Positions 17,297 to 26,530 of a stretch of 64,000 nt of DNA are shown in pieces. Location: positions 3,902 through 67,901 of the forward strand of contig JAEYSS010000220.1 of the NCBI GenBank assembly GCA_023434425.1. The letters are read 5' to 3'. Source of the stretch: Pseudomonadota bacterium. Its GTDB lineage: Bacteria; Pseudomonadota; Alphaproteobacteria; Ferrovibrionales; Ferrovibrionaceae. The notes beneath the pieces were generated by a model. It was not told where the DNA came from. It did not search any database and worked only from the letters and a program-made list of their open reading frames with translations. Made by a program: the position numbers and the translations under genes. How positions within the stretch are numbered: the stretch's first letter is position 1; each line of letters begins with the position of its first letter.

Positions 17297-18315
17297 CTGC
17301 ACCGCTGGGCGCTGGCGTCATCGGTCTTGGCGTGGGCGAACGTCATGCCCATGCCTATGTCGACAATGAGAACTGCCGCCTGGTCGGTGTCTGCGACTTC
17401 GATCCCGCTAAGCTGACCGATGTCGCTACCCGGTTGCCGCCGGTGCGACAATATGCGACAGCGGAAGACCTGATCGACGATCCGGCGATCGCAATCGTTT
17501 CCATCGCTAGTTTCGACCAGCATCATCACCGCCAGGTCATTCGCGCTCTTGAAACTGGCAAGCATGTTTTTGTCGAGAAGCCACTCTGCCTGACCATGAC
17601 CGAGTTGGACGACATCCGCACCGCTTGGCGCCGCGCCGGCAACCTGCGTCTGTCGACGAACACCATCCTGCGCCGCACGCCGCGCTTCCAGTGGCTGCGT
17701 CAGGCTATCCAGTCCGGTGAAATGGGTAAGGTCTTCTGCATCGAGGCGGACTATGTCTATGGCCGCCTGCACAAGCTGACCGAAGGCTGGCGCAAGGATG
17801 TTCCGAATTACTCCGTAATCCTCGGCGGCGGCATTCATCTCGTCGACCTGGTATTGTGGATGACCGGCCAGAAGCCAGTCGAGATCATGGCTTACGGCAG
17901 CAGCCTCGCCAGCCGTGACACGGCCTATTCCGGCAACGACCTCGCCTTGGCCCTGCTGCGTTTCGACAATGGCATGCTGGTCAAGCTCGGCGCCAACTTC
18001 GGCTCGGTGCATCCGCATTTCCATCGTCTCATCGTCTACGGCACCAGCGCGACTTTCGAAAATGCCGCCGAGGCGCCGGGCCTGCCGGCGCGACTATGGA
18101 CCAGCCGCGACCCGAACACGCCACCGAGGCTGGTCGAGGCAAGCTATCCCGGTGTAGGCAAGGGCGACATGATCCCCGCCTTCATCGAAGCCACGCTGGG
18201 CCGCGGCGAGCCTGAAGTTTCCGAGGATGATCTCTTCACCACCATGACCGTCTGCCTGGCGATCGACCAGGCCATCGCCGAAGGGCGGCCAGTCACCCCG
18301 GAATATAATCCATAA
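17293..18315 (+). CDS. Gfo/Idh/MocA-family oxidoreductase
   Basis: A 340-residue NAD(P)-dependent oxidoreductase: GVIGLGVGERHAHAYV, GKHVFVEKPLCLTM and the catalytic GGGIHLVDLVLWM. The shared ATGA with the cytidylyltransferase and the following aminotransferase suggest it makes a keto-sugar for transamination. That is the order seen in 3-amino-sugar pathways (oxidoreductase, aminotransferase, acetyltransferase, as WbpB-WbpE-WbpD). This assignment is by context. The frame extends further 5' but the Rossmann strand begins right after the chosen start. Confidence 0.84.
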   Translation: MTAPLGAGVIGLGVGERHAHAYVDNENCRLVGVCDFDPAKLTDVATRLPPVRQYATAEDLIDDPAIAIVSIASFDQHHHRQVIRALETGKHVFVEKPLCLTMTELDDIRTAWRRAGNLRLSTNTILRRTPRFQWLRQAIQSGEMGKVFCIEADYVYGRLHKLTEGWRKDVPNYSVILGGGIHLVDLVLWMTGQKPVEIMAYGSSLASRDTAYSGNDLALALLRFDNGMLVKLGANFGSVHPHFHRLIVYGTSATFENAAEAPGLPARLWTSRDPNTPPRLVEASYPGVGKGDMIPAFIEATLGRGEPEVSEDDLFTTMTVCLAIDQAIAEGRPVTPEYNP

Positions 18316-18326
18316 AGCGGGTCCCC

Positions 18327-19490
18327 ATGAACATAGACAACACACAGCAGATTCCCTTCGGCCGCCCGATCATCGGCGAGGAAGAACGCGCCGCCGTTAT
18401 CGACGCCCTGATGTCGCCGCAGTTGGTGCATGGCCCGCGCGCGAAAGCTTTCGAAGCGGCCTTTGCCGCCATGCTTGGTCCGCAGGTGACCGCGACCACC
18501 GTGGCCTCCTGCACCGCCGGCCTGCATCTTGCCTATATCCACCTGGGCATCGGCGCCGGCGATGAAGTGATCGTGCCGGCGCAGACCCATGTCGCCACCG
18601 CGCATTCAGTGGAGATCACCGGCGCCAAGCCCGTGTTCGTCGACTGCGAACCGGAGACCGGCAATATCGACGTCGCCGACCTCGAGGCCGCCATCACGCC
18701 GCGCACCAAAGCCATCAGCGTCGTGCACTATCTGGGCCTGCCGGTGGACATGGCCGGCGTCATGGCGTTGGCGAAACAGCATAACCTGTTCGTCGTCGAG
18801 GATTGCGCCCTTGCTGTCGGCTCTTCCATCGATGGCGTGGCCTGCGGCCTGATCGGTGATGTTGGCGTATTCTCCTTCTACCCGGTGAAGCACCTGACCA
18901 CGGCCGAAGGCGGCATGGTGATCAGTCGCCGCCCCGAGGTGACCGCTTCGATCGATAACTTGAAGGCCTTCGGCTACGACCTGAACGTGGGCGAACGTAA
19001 GGTTCCCGGCGTCTACAACGTCATGCGCCTAGGCCTCAACTACCGCATGAATGAACTGCAGGCCGCGATCGGCGTGGAGCAGGTCAAGAAGCTCCCCGGT
19101 TTCCTGCAGCAGCGCCGCCAGAACGCCGATGCGCTGCGCGAAGCCATGAAGGACATCGCCGAAATCCGGCTACTAGCCGACGGCGACGCCAGCCGTGTCC
19201 ATAGCAATTATTGCCTGGTCGGGGTGTTTGGACCGGAGCTGGGCGAGAAGCGCCCGCAGATCATCGAATCGATGAAGCGCCAAGGCATCGGCACCAGCGT
19301 CTATTACCCAGGCCCGGTACCACACATGAGCTATTACCGGCAGAAATACGGCACCCCGGACAGCGCCTTCCCGAACGCGCGGCGTATCAGCAATCATTCG
19401 CTCGCGCTTCCGGTCGGCCCACACCTGCATCCCGCACAAATGAAGATCGTGGCCGAAGGCCTGAAAACCGCCATCAAGGAGCTGAAGTAA
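18327..19490 (+). CDS. DegT/DnrJ/EryC1/StrS-family sugar aminotransferase
   Basis: A 387-residue PLP-dependent aminotransferase for keto nucleotide sugars. IPFGRPIIGEEERAAVIDAL opens the protein. VVEDCALAVGSSIDG and the Schiff-base Lys188 in FYPVKHLTTAEGGMV are clear, and LGLNYRMNELQAAIG is the family's dimer-interface motif. It could be the LegC/PseC-like or WbpE-like step of the first module. Its stop overlaps the next start (TAATG). Confidence 0.92.
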   Translation: MNIDNTQQIPFGRPIIGEEERAAVIDALMSPQLVHGPRAKAFEAAFAAMLGPQVTATTVASCTAGLHLAYIHLGIGAGDEVIVPAQTHVATAHSVEITGAKPVFVDCEPETGNIDVADLEAAITPRTKAISVVHYLGLPVDMAGVMALAKQHNLFVVEDCALAVGSSIDGVACGLIGDVGVFSFYPVKHLTTAEGGMVISRRPEVTASIDNLKAFGYDLNVGERKVPGVYNVMRLGLNYRMNELQAAIGVEQVKKLPGFLQQRRQNADALREAMKDIAEIRLLADGDASRVHSNYCLVGVFGPELGEKRPQIIESMKRQGIGTSVYYPGPVPHMSYYRQKYGTPDSAFPNARRISNHSLALPVGPHLHPAQMKIVAEGLKTAIKELK

Positions 19491-20521
19491 TGTCGATTTC
19501 CCTCGCCGGCCGCCGCATCGCCCTTATCGGCGGAGCGGGCTTCATCGGACATAACCTTGCTCTGCAGCTCAACGCCCTCGGCGCCGAAGTCCATGTGCTG
19601 GACAGCCTGCAGGTCAACAACATGGGTGCCTTCTCGAACAAGCAATCGGGCAATCCCAATGCCGATCTCTATATGTCGTTTATCAATGAACGGCTCGATC
19701 TGCTGCGCGCCGCCGACATCCAGCTGCACATCATCGATGCCCGCGACTACCACCTGATGTCGCCGCACCTGAGCAGTATCCAGCCCGATGCCGTAGTACA
19801 GCTGGCCGCCATCGCCCATGCCAACCGCGCCAACAAGGATCCCTACAGCACCTTCGACCACTCGATGCGGACGCTGGAAAACGCCCTCGACTGCGTGCGT
19901 GAGAATAAGCCGCATTTCGTCTTCTTCTCGTCTTCAATGGTCTACGGCAACTTCGAAGGCCAGGCGGCCACCGAGGATCGCGTCTGCGAACCTATGGGCA
20001 TCTACGGCGCCCTGAAATTCGCTGGCGAGAAGCTGGTGATCGCCTACAATCAGGTCTTCGACCTGCCTTACACGATCATCCGCCCCTCCGCCCTCTATGG
20101 CGAACGCTGCGTCAGCCGCCGTGTCGGCCAGGCGTTCATCGAAAATTCGCTACGCGGCCAGGACCTGACGATCAATGGCGACGGCAACGATGCTCTCGAT
20201 TTCACCTACATCGAAGACCTCGTCCAGGGTATCGTCCTGTCGTTGGCCAAGCCGGAAGCCCGCAACCAAGTCTTCAACATCACCTATGGCCAGGGCCGCA
20301 AGATCCAGGACTTGGCGGAACTGGTGCGGTCGCATTTCCCCAAGATCAACATCCGCTACAATCCGCGCGATGTACTGATGCCCGAACGCGGCACGCTGTC
20401 GATCGAGAAGGCCAAGTCGCTGCTCGGTTACAAGCCGTCCAACCCGATCGAGGTCGGCTTTAACAAGTATGTCGAGTGGTACAAGACCATCGCCAAGAGG
20501 AACCCAAGCCTGTTCTCTTAA
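19490..20521 (+). CDS. NAD-dependent epimerase/dehydratase
   Basis: A 343-residue extended SDR. IALIGGAGFIGHNLALQL binds NAD; FFSSSMVYGNF and Tyr172/Lys176 (YGALKFAGEK) form the active site. INGDGNDALDFTYIEDLVQ is typical of UDP-sugar epimerases and 4,6-dehydratases. Placed between the aminotransferase and the acetyltransferase, it may supply the 4-keto sugar (LegB-like) or epimerise it. The data do not separate these. The start ATG overlaps the preceding TAA. Confidence 0.8.
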   Translation: MSISLAGRRIALIGGAGFIGHNLALQLNALGAEVHVLDSLQVNNMGAFSNKQSGNPNADLYMSFINERLDLLRAADIQLHIIDARDYHLMSPHLSSIQPDAVVQLAAIAHANRANKDPYSTFDHSMRTLENALDCVRENKPHFVFFSSSMVYGNFEGQAATEDRVCEPMGIYGALKFAGEKLVIAYNQVFDLPYTIIRPSALYGERCVSRRVGQAFIENSLRGQDLTINGDGNDALDFTYIEDLVQGIVLSLAKPEARNQVFNITYGQGRKIQDLAELVRSHFPKINIRYNPRDVLMPERGTLSIEKAKSLLGYKPSNPIEVGFNKYVEWYKTIAKRNPSLFS

Positions 20522-20531
20522 ACCCACGCTA

Positions 20532-21275
20532 ATGCCGACCGCTCTTTCCTTCACCGTCGCCGACGATCCTTGGCTGGGCTCGATCCTGGGCCGGCCGGCC
20601 CTGCGCCTCTCAGCCGGCGGTGCGCAGGCCGGGCTGGCGCAGCGCCTGCAGGCGGAGCGCCTGTTTGCGACGGCGAAGATCGGCACCGACCAGATCGGAT
20701 TGGTGAAGGACCTGCAGGCTGCCGGCTGCTATGTCGTCGACGTGCTGCTGGGCTTTGCCGTACCGGCAAAAGACGTATCGGCACCGGCCAAGGGAAACCG
20801 CATCCGCATGGCCGCGCCAACGGATCGCGACGCCGTCTTCAGCATAGCGGCCACCGCCTTCCGCTACACGCGGTTCCATCTCGACCCGGTCATTCCCGAT
20901 GCGCTGGCCAACCGCATCAAGGCGGAATGGGCGGCCAGTTTCTTCACCGGTCAGCGCGGCGACTGCCTGCTGGTCGCCGAAGACGCAGATGGCAGGCCGC
21001 AGGGCTTCCTGCTCAGCCTCGCCACCAAGGACAGCCTGGTGATTGATCTAATCGCGGTCGCCCCCGCCGCGGCAGGCGGCAGCCTCGGCACCGCGATGAT
21101 CGCCGCACTGGCCGAACAGGCCCGCCTGCAGGGCAAAGCCCGGCTGCAAGTCGGCACCCAGGCCGCCAACGCGGCGGCGGCGCGCTTCTATGAAAAAGCC
21201 GGCTTCCGGCTGCAGAACGCCCAATACGTCCTGCATCACCACGGCATCGACACCCGGTATACCGCACAGGCCTGA
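20532..21275 (+). CDS. GNAT-family sugar N-acetyltransferase (WecD/LegH-like)
   Basis: A 247-residue two-domain protein. The first 90 residues form an N-terminal domain typical of WecD-like enzymes. The C-terminal GNAT fold runs from IRMAAPTDRDAVFSIA to the end, with acetyl-CoA-binding LIAVAPAAAGGSLGTAMI and a terminal NAAAARFYEKAGF. It is placed directly after the aminotransferase/epimerase pair and before NeuB, so it likely acetylates the 4-amino group on the nonulosonate precursor. The loop before the CoA site reads AAGGSLG, where the usual motif is Q/RxxGxG/A. Confidence 0.8.
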   Translation: MPTALSFTVADDPWLGSILGRPALRLSAGGAQAGLAQRLQAERLFATAKIGTDQIGLVKDLQAAGCYVVDVLLGFAVPAKDVSAPAKGNRIRMAAPTDRDAVFSIAATAFRYTRFHLDPVIPDALANRIKAEWAASFFTGQRGDCLLVAEDADGRPQGFLLSLATKDSLVIDLIAVAPAAAGGSLGTAMIAALAEQARLQGKARLQVGTQAANAAAARFYEKAGFRLQNAQYVLHHHGIDTRYTAQA

Positions 21276-21276
21276 G

Positions 21277-22284
21277 ATGAAGATCGGCACTATCGACATT
21301 GACCGCGACGTCCTGGTGATCGCCGAGATCGGCAATAATCACGAAGGCGACATGGGCCGCGCCGAGGAGATGATCCACCGCGCCGCCGAAGCCGGCGCGC
21401 AGGCGGTGAAGTTCCAGACCATCATGCCCGAACGGCTGGTGGCGCCCGATCAGACGGCGCGTCTGGCGCAGTTGAAACGGTTCGAGGTCGACGCTGCCAA
21501 TCACCAGCGGCTGGCCGAGGCCGCCCATCGCGCCGGCGCGATGTTCCTGTCTACGCCCTTCGCCCTCCCGGCCGTCGACCTGCTTGATCCGCTGGTTCCC
21601 GTCTACAAGATCGCGTCGGGCGATAACGACTTCGTGCCGCTGCTGGAAAAAGTGGCCGCCACCGCCAAGCCGATCATCCTGTCCACCGGCATGACCACGC
21701 TGCCGGATGTGCAGCGCGCCAAGGAGGCGATTGAGGCCGTCTGGCGCGCCAATGGCAACAATCCCGGCCTGGTGCTGCTGCATTGCGCCTCGGCCTATCC
21801 CACGCCGGTGGCCGAAGCCAATCTTCTGGCCATCCGTACCTTGGCTCAACTCGGCCGACCGGTTGGATATTCCGATCATACGCTAGGCATCGATGCCGCT
21901 GTGGCCGCCGTGGCGGTCGGCGCCCGTGTGATCGAAAAGCATTTCACCCTGTCCAAGACCCAGTCTGAATTCCGCGACCACGCCCTGTCCGCCGAGCCGG
22001 CGGAATTGCGTGAGATGATTACGCGCATCAAAAGCCTGCAGGAACTCCTTGGCGACGGCGTCAAGCGCATCGTGCCGTCCGAACAGGCCAGTGCCGGCGC
22101 GGCCCGCCGCTCCATCTGCGCGGCCCGCGCGTTGCCAGCCGGGCATGTATTGACGGCCGCCGATCTCGACTGGCTGCGCCCGGCCGGTGGCCTTCCGCCC
22201 GCCGAGACAGGCCGGGTGATCGGCAAGCGCCTGCGGCGGGCGTTGGCGGCCGGCGAGCGGCTGACGCAGGACTCGATCGGTTAG
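21277..22284 (+). CDS. neuB: N-acetylneuraminate synthase family protein (module 1)
   Basis: A 335-residue synthase that condenses phosphoenolpyruvate with an N-acylated hexosamine to give a nonulosonic acid. The TIM barrel shows VIAEIGNNHEGDMGRA, AVKFQT, KIASGDNDFVPLL, LSTGMTTLPDV, VGYSDHTLGIDAAVAAVAVGA and IEKHFTL. A C-terminal antifreeze-like (SAF) domain spans about residues 270-330. Which acid it makes (Neu, Leg, Pse or other) cannot be told reliably. A divergent paralogue lies at 45447. It starts one base after the acetyltransferase stop. Confidence 0.9.
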   Translation: MKIGTIDIDRDVLVIAEIGNNHEGDMGRAEEMIHRAAEAGAQAVKFQTIMPERLVAPDQTARLAQLKRFEVDAANHQRLAEAAHRAGAMFLSTPFALPAVDLLDPLVPVYKIASGDNDFVPLLEKVAATAKPIILSTGMTTLPDVQRAKEAIEAVWRANGNNPGLVLLHCASAYPTPVAEANLLAIRTLAQLGRPVGYSDHTLGIDAAVAAVAVGARVIEKHFTLSKTQSEFRDHALSAEPAELREMITRIKSLQELLGDGVKRIVPSEQASAGAARRSICAARALPAGHVLTAADLDWLRPAGGLPPAETGRVIGKRLRRALAAGERLTQDSIG

Positions 22285-22302
22285 ACAGGATAGTCCAAAA
22301 CC

Positions 22303-24144
22303 ATGTGCGGCATCGCAGGATATATCGGCCCCTCTCCGCTGCCGGCGACGCGTCTGGATGCCTGCCAGCGGCTGATGCGCCGGCGCGGCCCCGATGGCAA
22401 CGATCGCGCCAGTTTTGTCACGCCCGACGGCCGGCATGTCGCCTTGCTGCATAGCCGGCTGGCGATCCTCGATCTCGACCCGCGCGCCAACCAGCCGTTC
22501 CGCGCTGGCGATACCGCGCTGGTCTTCAACGGTGAGATCTACAACTACCGTGAACTACGCGATGGCTATCAGCGTCAGGGCGGCGATCTGGTCAGCACTG
22601 GCGATACCGAGATCCTCGCCCGCCTGCTGGACCGCGATGGCGCGGAAACCACGCTGGCGGCCTGCGAAGGCATGTATGCCCTTGCAGCCTACGACACGCA
22701 GACGGGGCAACTCACGCTGGCCCGCGACCGTTTCGGCGAGAAGCCGCTGTGGCTGATCCGCCGCAACGGCACCGTCTATTTTGGCTCCGAGCCGAAATTC
22801 CTGTTTGCTCTGATGGGTGAGCGCCCGCCCATCGACCGCCGTCACCTGCGCCGCTACCTGGTGAATGGCTACAAGTCACTCTACAAGACCCGGGCCAGTT
22901 TCTTCGAGGGCATGGAAGAGCTTCCCGCCGGCCATATCGGCGTCGTCGGCCCCGGCGGCGCATGGCGTGAATATCCGCACTGGCGGCCGCGCTTCCATGC
23001 CGCCGAAAGCGACATGTCCTATGCTGAAGCCGTGGCTGGCACCCGCGAACGCTTGATCCGCTCGGTGGAATTACGATTGCGTGCCGACGTGCCAGTCGCC
23101 TTCTGTCTGTCCGGCGGCATCGACTCCAATGCCTTGATCGGCATCGCCAAGCAGGTGCTGGGCTATGACGTGCACGGCTTCACCATCATGAATACCGATG
23201 AGCGCTACGAAGAGCGCGAGATGGTGGAGACCTCCGTCCGGCAATTGGGCCTCAGGCACACGCCGATCCCGATCGAGACCGCCGACTTCATGCCCCGGCT
23301 GCGCGACCTGATCCGCCAGCATGATGCCCCGGTCTACACCATCACCTATTTCGCCCAATGGGACCTGATGCAGGCAGTGGGCAAGGGCGGCTACAAGGTC
23401 TCGGTCAGCGGGACTGGCGCCGACGAACTGTTCAGCGGCTATTTCGACCATCACAACGCCTATCTGGCCGCCATGGCCGCCAGTGATCCCACGCGCCACG
23501 CTGAGGCGCTGGCCGAATGGCGTGCCGCCGTCGCCCCGATCGTACGCAATCCCTATCTGCAGGACCCCGATCTGTTCGTGCGCCGGCCATTCTGCCGCGA
23601 CCACATCTATCTGGATGCCGATGTCTTCTCCGACATCCTGGTCGACCCGTTCCGCGAGGCTTTCGCCGAGCAGAACTATGCCGACCAGCTGCTGCGCAAC
23701 CGCATGAACAACGAGCTATTCCATGAAAGCGTGCCGGTCATCCTGCATGAGGACGACCTCAATGCGATGTATTATTCGATCGAGAACCGGTCGCCGTTCC
23801 TTGACACCCCGCTGTTCGATTTCGCCCAGCAGATTCCGACCCGTCACCTGGTGCAGCGCGGCCGTGCCAAGTCGGTCCTGCGCGAGGCCGTGCGCGGCAT
23901 CGCCCCGGATGCGGTCCTCGACAATCCGCGCAAGGTCGGCTTTAACGCGCCGCTGCTGGACTATCTGGATGTGAAAGACCCAGCCGTGATGGCGGACCTG
24001 CTGTCCGACAGCCCGGTCTGGGACATCATCCGCAAGGATGCCATCAGCGAAATGCTGCAGGAGATCCACCTGCCGAACAGCCGCAGCAAGTTCCTGTTCA
24101 ACTTCCTCAATGCCAAACTCTTCATGGAGGAGTTCGCGGCATGA
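22303..24144 (+). CDS. asnB: Asparagine synthase (glutamine-hydrolysing) family protein, intact glutaminase
   Basis: A 613-residue amidotransferase. The N-terminal Ntn domain has nucleophile Cys2 (MCGIAGYIG), the Arg of HSRLAILD, FNGEIYNY and GDTEIL, all present. The C-terminal synthetase has FCLSGGIDSNALIG (PP-loop) and VSGTGADELFSGYF. Such proteins in polysaccharide loci often amidate uronic or nonulosonic acid carboxylates (WbpS-like) instead of making asparagine. Between neuB and an N-acetyl-sugar amidotransferase, a sugar substrate is the better guess. The paralogue at 43584 has lost these glutaminase residues. ATGA overlap with the next gene. Confidence 0.9.
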   Translation: MCGIAGYIGPSPLPATRLDACQRLMRRRGPDGNDRASFVTPDGRHVALLHSRLAILDLDPRANQPFRAGDTALVFNGEIYNYRELRDGYQRQGGDLVSTGDTEILARLLDRDGAETTLAACEGMYALAAYDTQTGQLTLARDRFGEKPLWLIRRNGTVYFGSEPKFLFALMGERPPIDRRHLRRYLVNGYKSLYKTRASFFEGMEELPAGHIGVVGPGGAWREYPHWRPRFHAAESDMSYAEAVAGTRERLIRSVELRLRADVPVAFCLSGGIDSNALIGIAKQVLGYDVHGFTIMNTDERYEEREMVETSVRQLGLRHTPIPIETADFMPRLRDLIRQHDAPVYTITYFAQWDLMQAVGKGGYKVSVSGTGADELFSGYFDHHNAYLAAMAASDPTRHAEALAEWRAAVAPIVRNPYLQDPDLFVRRPFCRDHIYLDADVFSDILVDPFREAFAEQNYADQLLRNRMNNELFHESVPVILHEDDLNAMYYSIENRSPFLDTPLFDFAQQIPTRHLVQRGRAKSVLREAVRGIAPDAVLDNPRKVGFNAPLLDYLDVKDPAVMADLLSDSPVWDIIRKDAISEMLQEIHLPNSRSKFLFNFLNAKLFMEEFAA

Positions 24145-25283
24145 AGTGGTGCCAGAGCTGCGTCCTGCCGGATACCCGCCCCAATCTGGTGATCGGCGCC
24201 GATGGCATCTGCAACGCCTGTAATAGCCATGGCCAGAAGCGCAGCATCGACTGGGTGTCGCGTGGCGAGCAACTGCGCAATGTAGTGGTCGCGGCGAAAC
24301 AGCAGGCGGCTTCCAGCGGCTATGACTGCTTGATCCCGGTCTCCGGTGGCAAGGACAGCACCTGGCAGGTTGTGAAATGCCTGGAACTCGGCCTGCGCCC
24401 GCTTGCCGTGACCTGGAAGACGCCAGCGCGAACGGCCATCGGCCAGAAGAACCTGCAAAACCTGATCTCGCTTGGCGTCGACCATATCGACTGGCAGGTC
24501 AATCCCAGGGCCGAAGCCAAATTCATGCTGAAGGCTTTCAAGCGCTTCGGCTCCACCGCCATTCCGATGCATATGGCGCTCTTCAATATCCCGCTGACCC
24601 TGGCGGTGCGCTTCCACATTCCGCTGGTCGTCTGGGGTGAGAATTCCGCTTTCGAATATGGCGCCCGCGACGAGGCTCATACCGGCTTCCGCCTCGATCA
24701 CCAGTGGCTGCGCACCTATGGCGTCACCCATGGCACCACGGCCGTAGACTGGATCGACGACGATCTAACAGAAAAGGAACTGGCCTCGTATTTCGGTCCC
24801 TCCGCGCAAGACATGGTTGCCGCCGGCACCCGCGCGATCTTCTTGGGCTATTACCTAGAATGGGATCCGGTCGAGACCAAACGGGTGGCCCAAGCGCACG
24901 GCTTTAGTGCCGACAGCAAGGGACCGCGCACCGGGTATTACGATTTCGCCGATATCGACGACGATTTCATCGCCATTCACCATTGGATGAAGTGGTACAA
25001 GTTCGGCTTCACCCGGCTGTTCGACAACCTTTCGCTCGAGATCCGCAACGGCCGACTGGGCCGCCCGGAGGCGCTTGAGGTTCTGCGCAAACTCGGCGAG
25101 CAACGTCCCAGCGGGGATATCCGCAAGTTCTGCGCCTTCTCCGGCATCACCGAAGCGGACTTCTACTGCATCGCGGAAACCTTCCGCAATCACGACATCT
25201 GGCAGCGCCGCGCCGACGGCGCCTGGCACATGCCGGATTTCCTCTTGCAGGACTGGCCCTGGCTGGAAACGGTCAACGCATGA
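24141..25283 (+). CDS. N-acetyl sugar amidotransferase (WbpG/PseA-like)
   Basis: A 380-residue ATP-pyrophosphatase-type enzyme that turns an N-acetyl group into acetamidino. Zinc-ribbon cysteines are Cys4/Cys7 (WCQSC) and Cys24/Cys27 (CNAC). The PP-loop is PVSGGKDS with Ser68-Ser73. WGENSAFEYGARDE and HHWMKWYKFGFTR are hallmarks of the family. Known relatives take ammonia from HisH2 through HisF2. No HisH/HisF adjoins this gene; the only HisH in the locus is at 31818. It resembles the C-terminal half of the fusion protein at 32449. ATGA overlaps join it to both neighbours. Confidence 0.9.
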   Translation: MKWCQSCVLPDTRPNLVIGADGICNACNSHGQKRSIDWVSRGEQLRNVVVAAKQQAASSGYDCLIPVSGGKDSTWQVVKCLELGLRPLAVTWKTPARTAIGQKNLQNLISLGVDHIDWQVNPRAEAKFMLKAFKRFGSTAIPMHMALFNIPLTLAVRFHIPLVVWGENSAFEYGARDEAHTGFRLDHQWLRTYGVTHGTTAVDWIDDDLTEKELASYFGPSAQDMVAAGTRAIFLGYYLEWDPVETKRVAQAHGFSADSKGPRTGYYDFADIDDDFIAIHHWMKWYKFGFTRLFDNLSLEIRNGRLGRPEALEVLRKLGEQRPSGDIRKFCAFSGITEADFYCIAETFRNHDIWQRRADGAWHMPDFLLQDWPWLETVNA

Positions 25284-25669
25284 AAATCAACATCAAGGAT
25301 CCGCCGCGCGGCTTCACCGTCGGCAACTCTGTCCGCTTCGAGATGCGCGATTGTGGTAACATCACACTGTCGCCGGATGAACAAGTGACCTTCGTGACGC
25401 CGGCCGGCGGTGAGTTCGACGTGGCCCGCAAGGATTGGGGCTTCTACGCCACGCCAAGCCTGAACGGTCGCCTGCCGCAATTCGGCCTGCGCACCGCGCT
25501 GATCCGCAATACCATGACTGGCCGCTATTTCATCCTGCTGGTGGAAAAGGGCCGCGAAAGCAACTTCGACGCTTACCTGATCCAGGAAAGCTGCGTGGTG
25601 GTGTCCTGGCTGGATAGCACGGAGGCGTTGGACAACCTGCGTCTGGCGCTGGAAGCGGCCGGCAAGTGA
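25280..25669 (+). CDS. Hypothetical protein of the amidotransferase/methyltransferase cluster
   Basis: A 129-residue acidic-to-neutral soluble protein, not recognised. It is likely all-beta at the start (GFTVGNSVRFEMRDCGNITLSPDEQVTFVT) and ends with a helix (STEALDNLRLALEAAGK). No signal peptide, membrane segment or catalytic motif is apparent. Translation is coupled on both sides (ATGA with the amidotransferase, GTGA with the methyltransferase), so it is surely expressed with them and may be an accessory or scaffold subunit. Function unknown. Confidence 0.75.
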   Translation: MKINIKDPPRGFTVGNSVRFEMRDCGNITLSPDEQVTFVTPAGGEFDVARKDWGFYATPSLNGRLPQFGLRTALIRNTMTGRYFILLVEKGRESNFDAYLIQESCVVVSWLDSTEALDNLRLALEAAGK

Positions 25670-26517
25670 CATTGCAGGCGACATTGCGCTGCCCCTGCCG
25701 TGGCAGTTGCCTGGAGGCGGCCTTTCAGTATGAAGCGCCGCCGGAGCTGGAAACCCGCTTCGATCTCGGCGGCCAGCCCTATCGTCGCGGTTACGACCGC
25801 TGCACGGCCTGCGATCACTGGTTCGGCCGTCACGACCTCGATCTCAGTGGCCTCTACAGCGCCGATTACGTGAATGCTACCTACGGAGACAGCGCCGGCC
25901 TGCGCCAGGGGTTCCAGAAGATCATGGCATTGCCGCCGGAGCTTTCCGACAACCGCCAGCGCGTCGCCCGCTTGCGTGCCTTCGCAAACGAGCGCGGCCT
26001 GAGCGAGACGGCGCAGCCAAGCCTGCTAGATGTTGGTGCTGGCCTCGGCGTCTTTCCTGCCGCGATGCGCGAGGCCGGCTGGTCGGTCAGCGCACTCGAG
26101 ATGGATGTCCGCATGGTAAAGCATCTGCGTGACGCCGTCGGTATCGAGGCGCAGGCAGAAAACCTGCTTGCTCAGCCGACCGATGGCGCGCGCTACGACG
26201 CGATCACCTTCAACAAGGTGCTCGAGCATGTGGAAGATCCACTGCCGATGGTCGTGCATGCCGCGCGTCTGCTATCGGATCGCGGCTTCATCTATATCGA
26301 GCTACCCGATGTCGCCGCCGCCTGCGAAGGCCCAGGCCGCGAAGAATTCTTCATCGAACATCACCACGTCTTCAGCCCGGCTTCCATCGCCATGCTGTTC
26401 GAACGGGCGGGACTGACCCCGCTGGCGATCGAGCGGCTACGCGAACCAAGCGGCAAATTTACCCTGCGCGGCTTCGGCCTGCCGCTTCCGGCAGGCGCCG
26501 CCCGCGCCACTTCCTGA
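25666..26517 (+). CDS. Zinc-ribbon class I SAM methyltransferase (module 1)
   Basis: A 283-residue methyltransferase starting with GTG that overlaps the previous stop. The N-terminal cysteine cluster (RCPCRGSC, then DRCTACDHW) suggests a zinc ribbon. SAM binding is at LLDVGAGLGVFPAAM, with AITFNKVLEHVEDPL as motif II/III. YIELPDVAAACEG and REPSGKFTLRGFG recur in the protein at 46465 (YIEVPDVA and VEPSGKLSVYAF), so the two are paralogues. Both lie beside a NeuB and an AsnB homologue, hinting that they methylate the nonulosonate or its amide. Target atom unknown. Confidence 0.78.
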   Translation: MTLQATLRCPCRGSCLEAAFQYEAPPELETRFDLGGQPYRRGYDRCTACDHWFGRHDLDLSGLYSADYVNATYGDSAGLRQGFQKIMALPPELSDNRQRVARLRAFANERGLSETAQPSLLDVGAGLGVFPAAMREAGWSVSALEMDVRMVKHLRDAVGIEAQAENLLAQPTDGARYDAITFNKVLEHVEDPLPMVVHAARLLSDRGFIYIELPDVAAACEGPGREEFFIEHHHVFSPASIAMLFERAGLTPLAIERLREPSGKFTLRGFGLPLPAGAARATS

Positions 26518-26530
26518 TGGATTACCTGTC

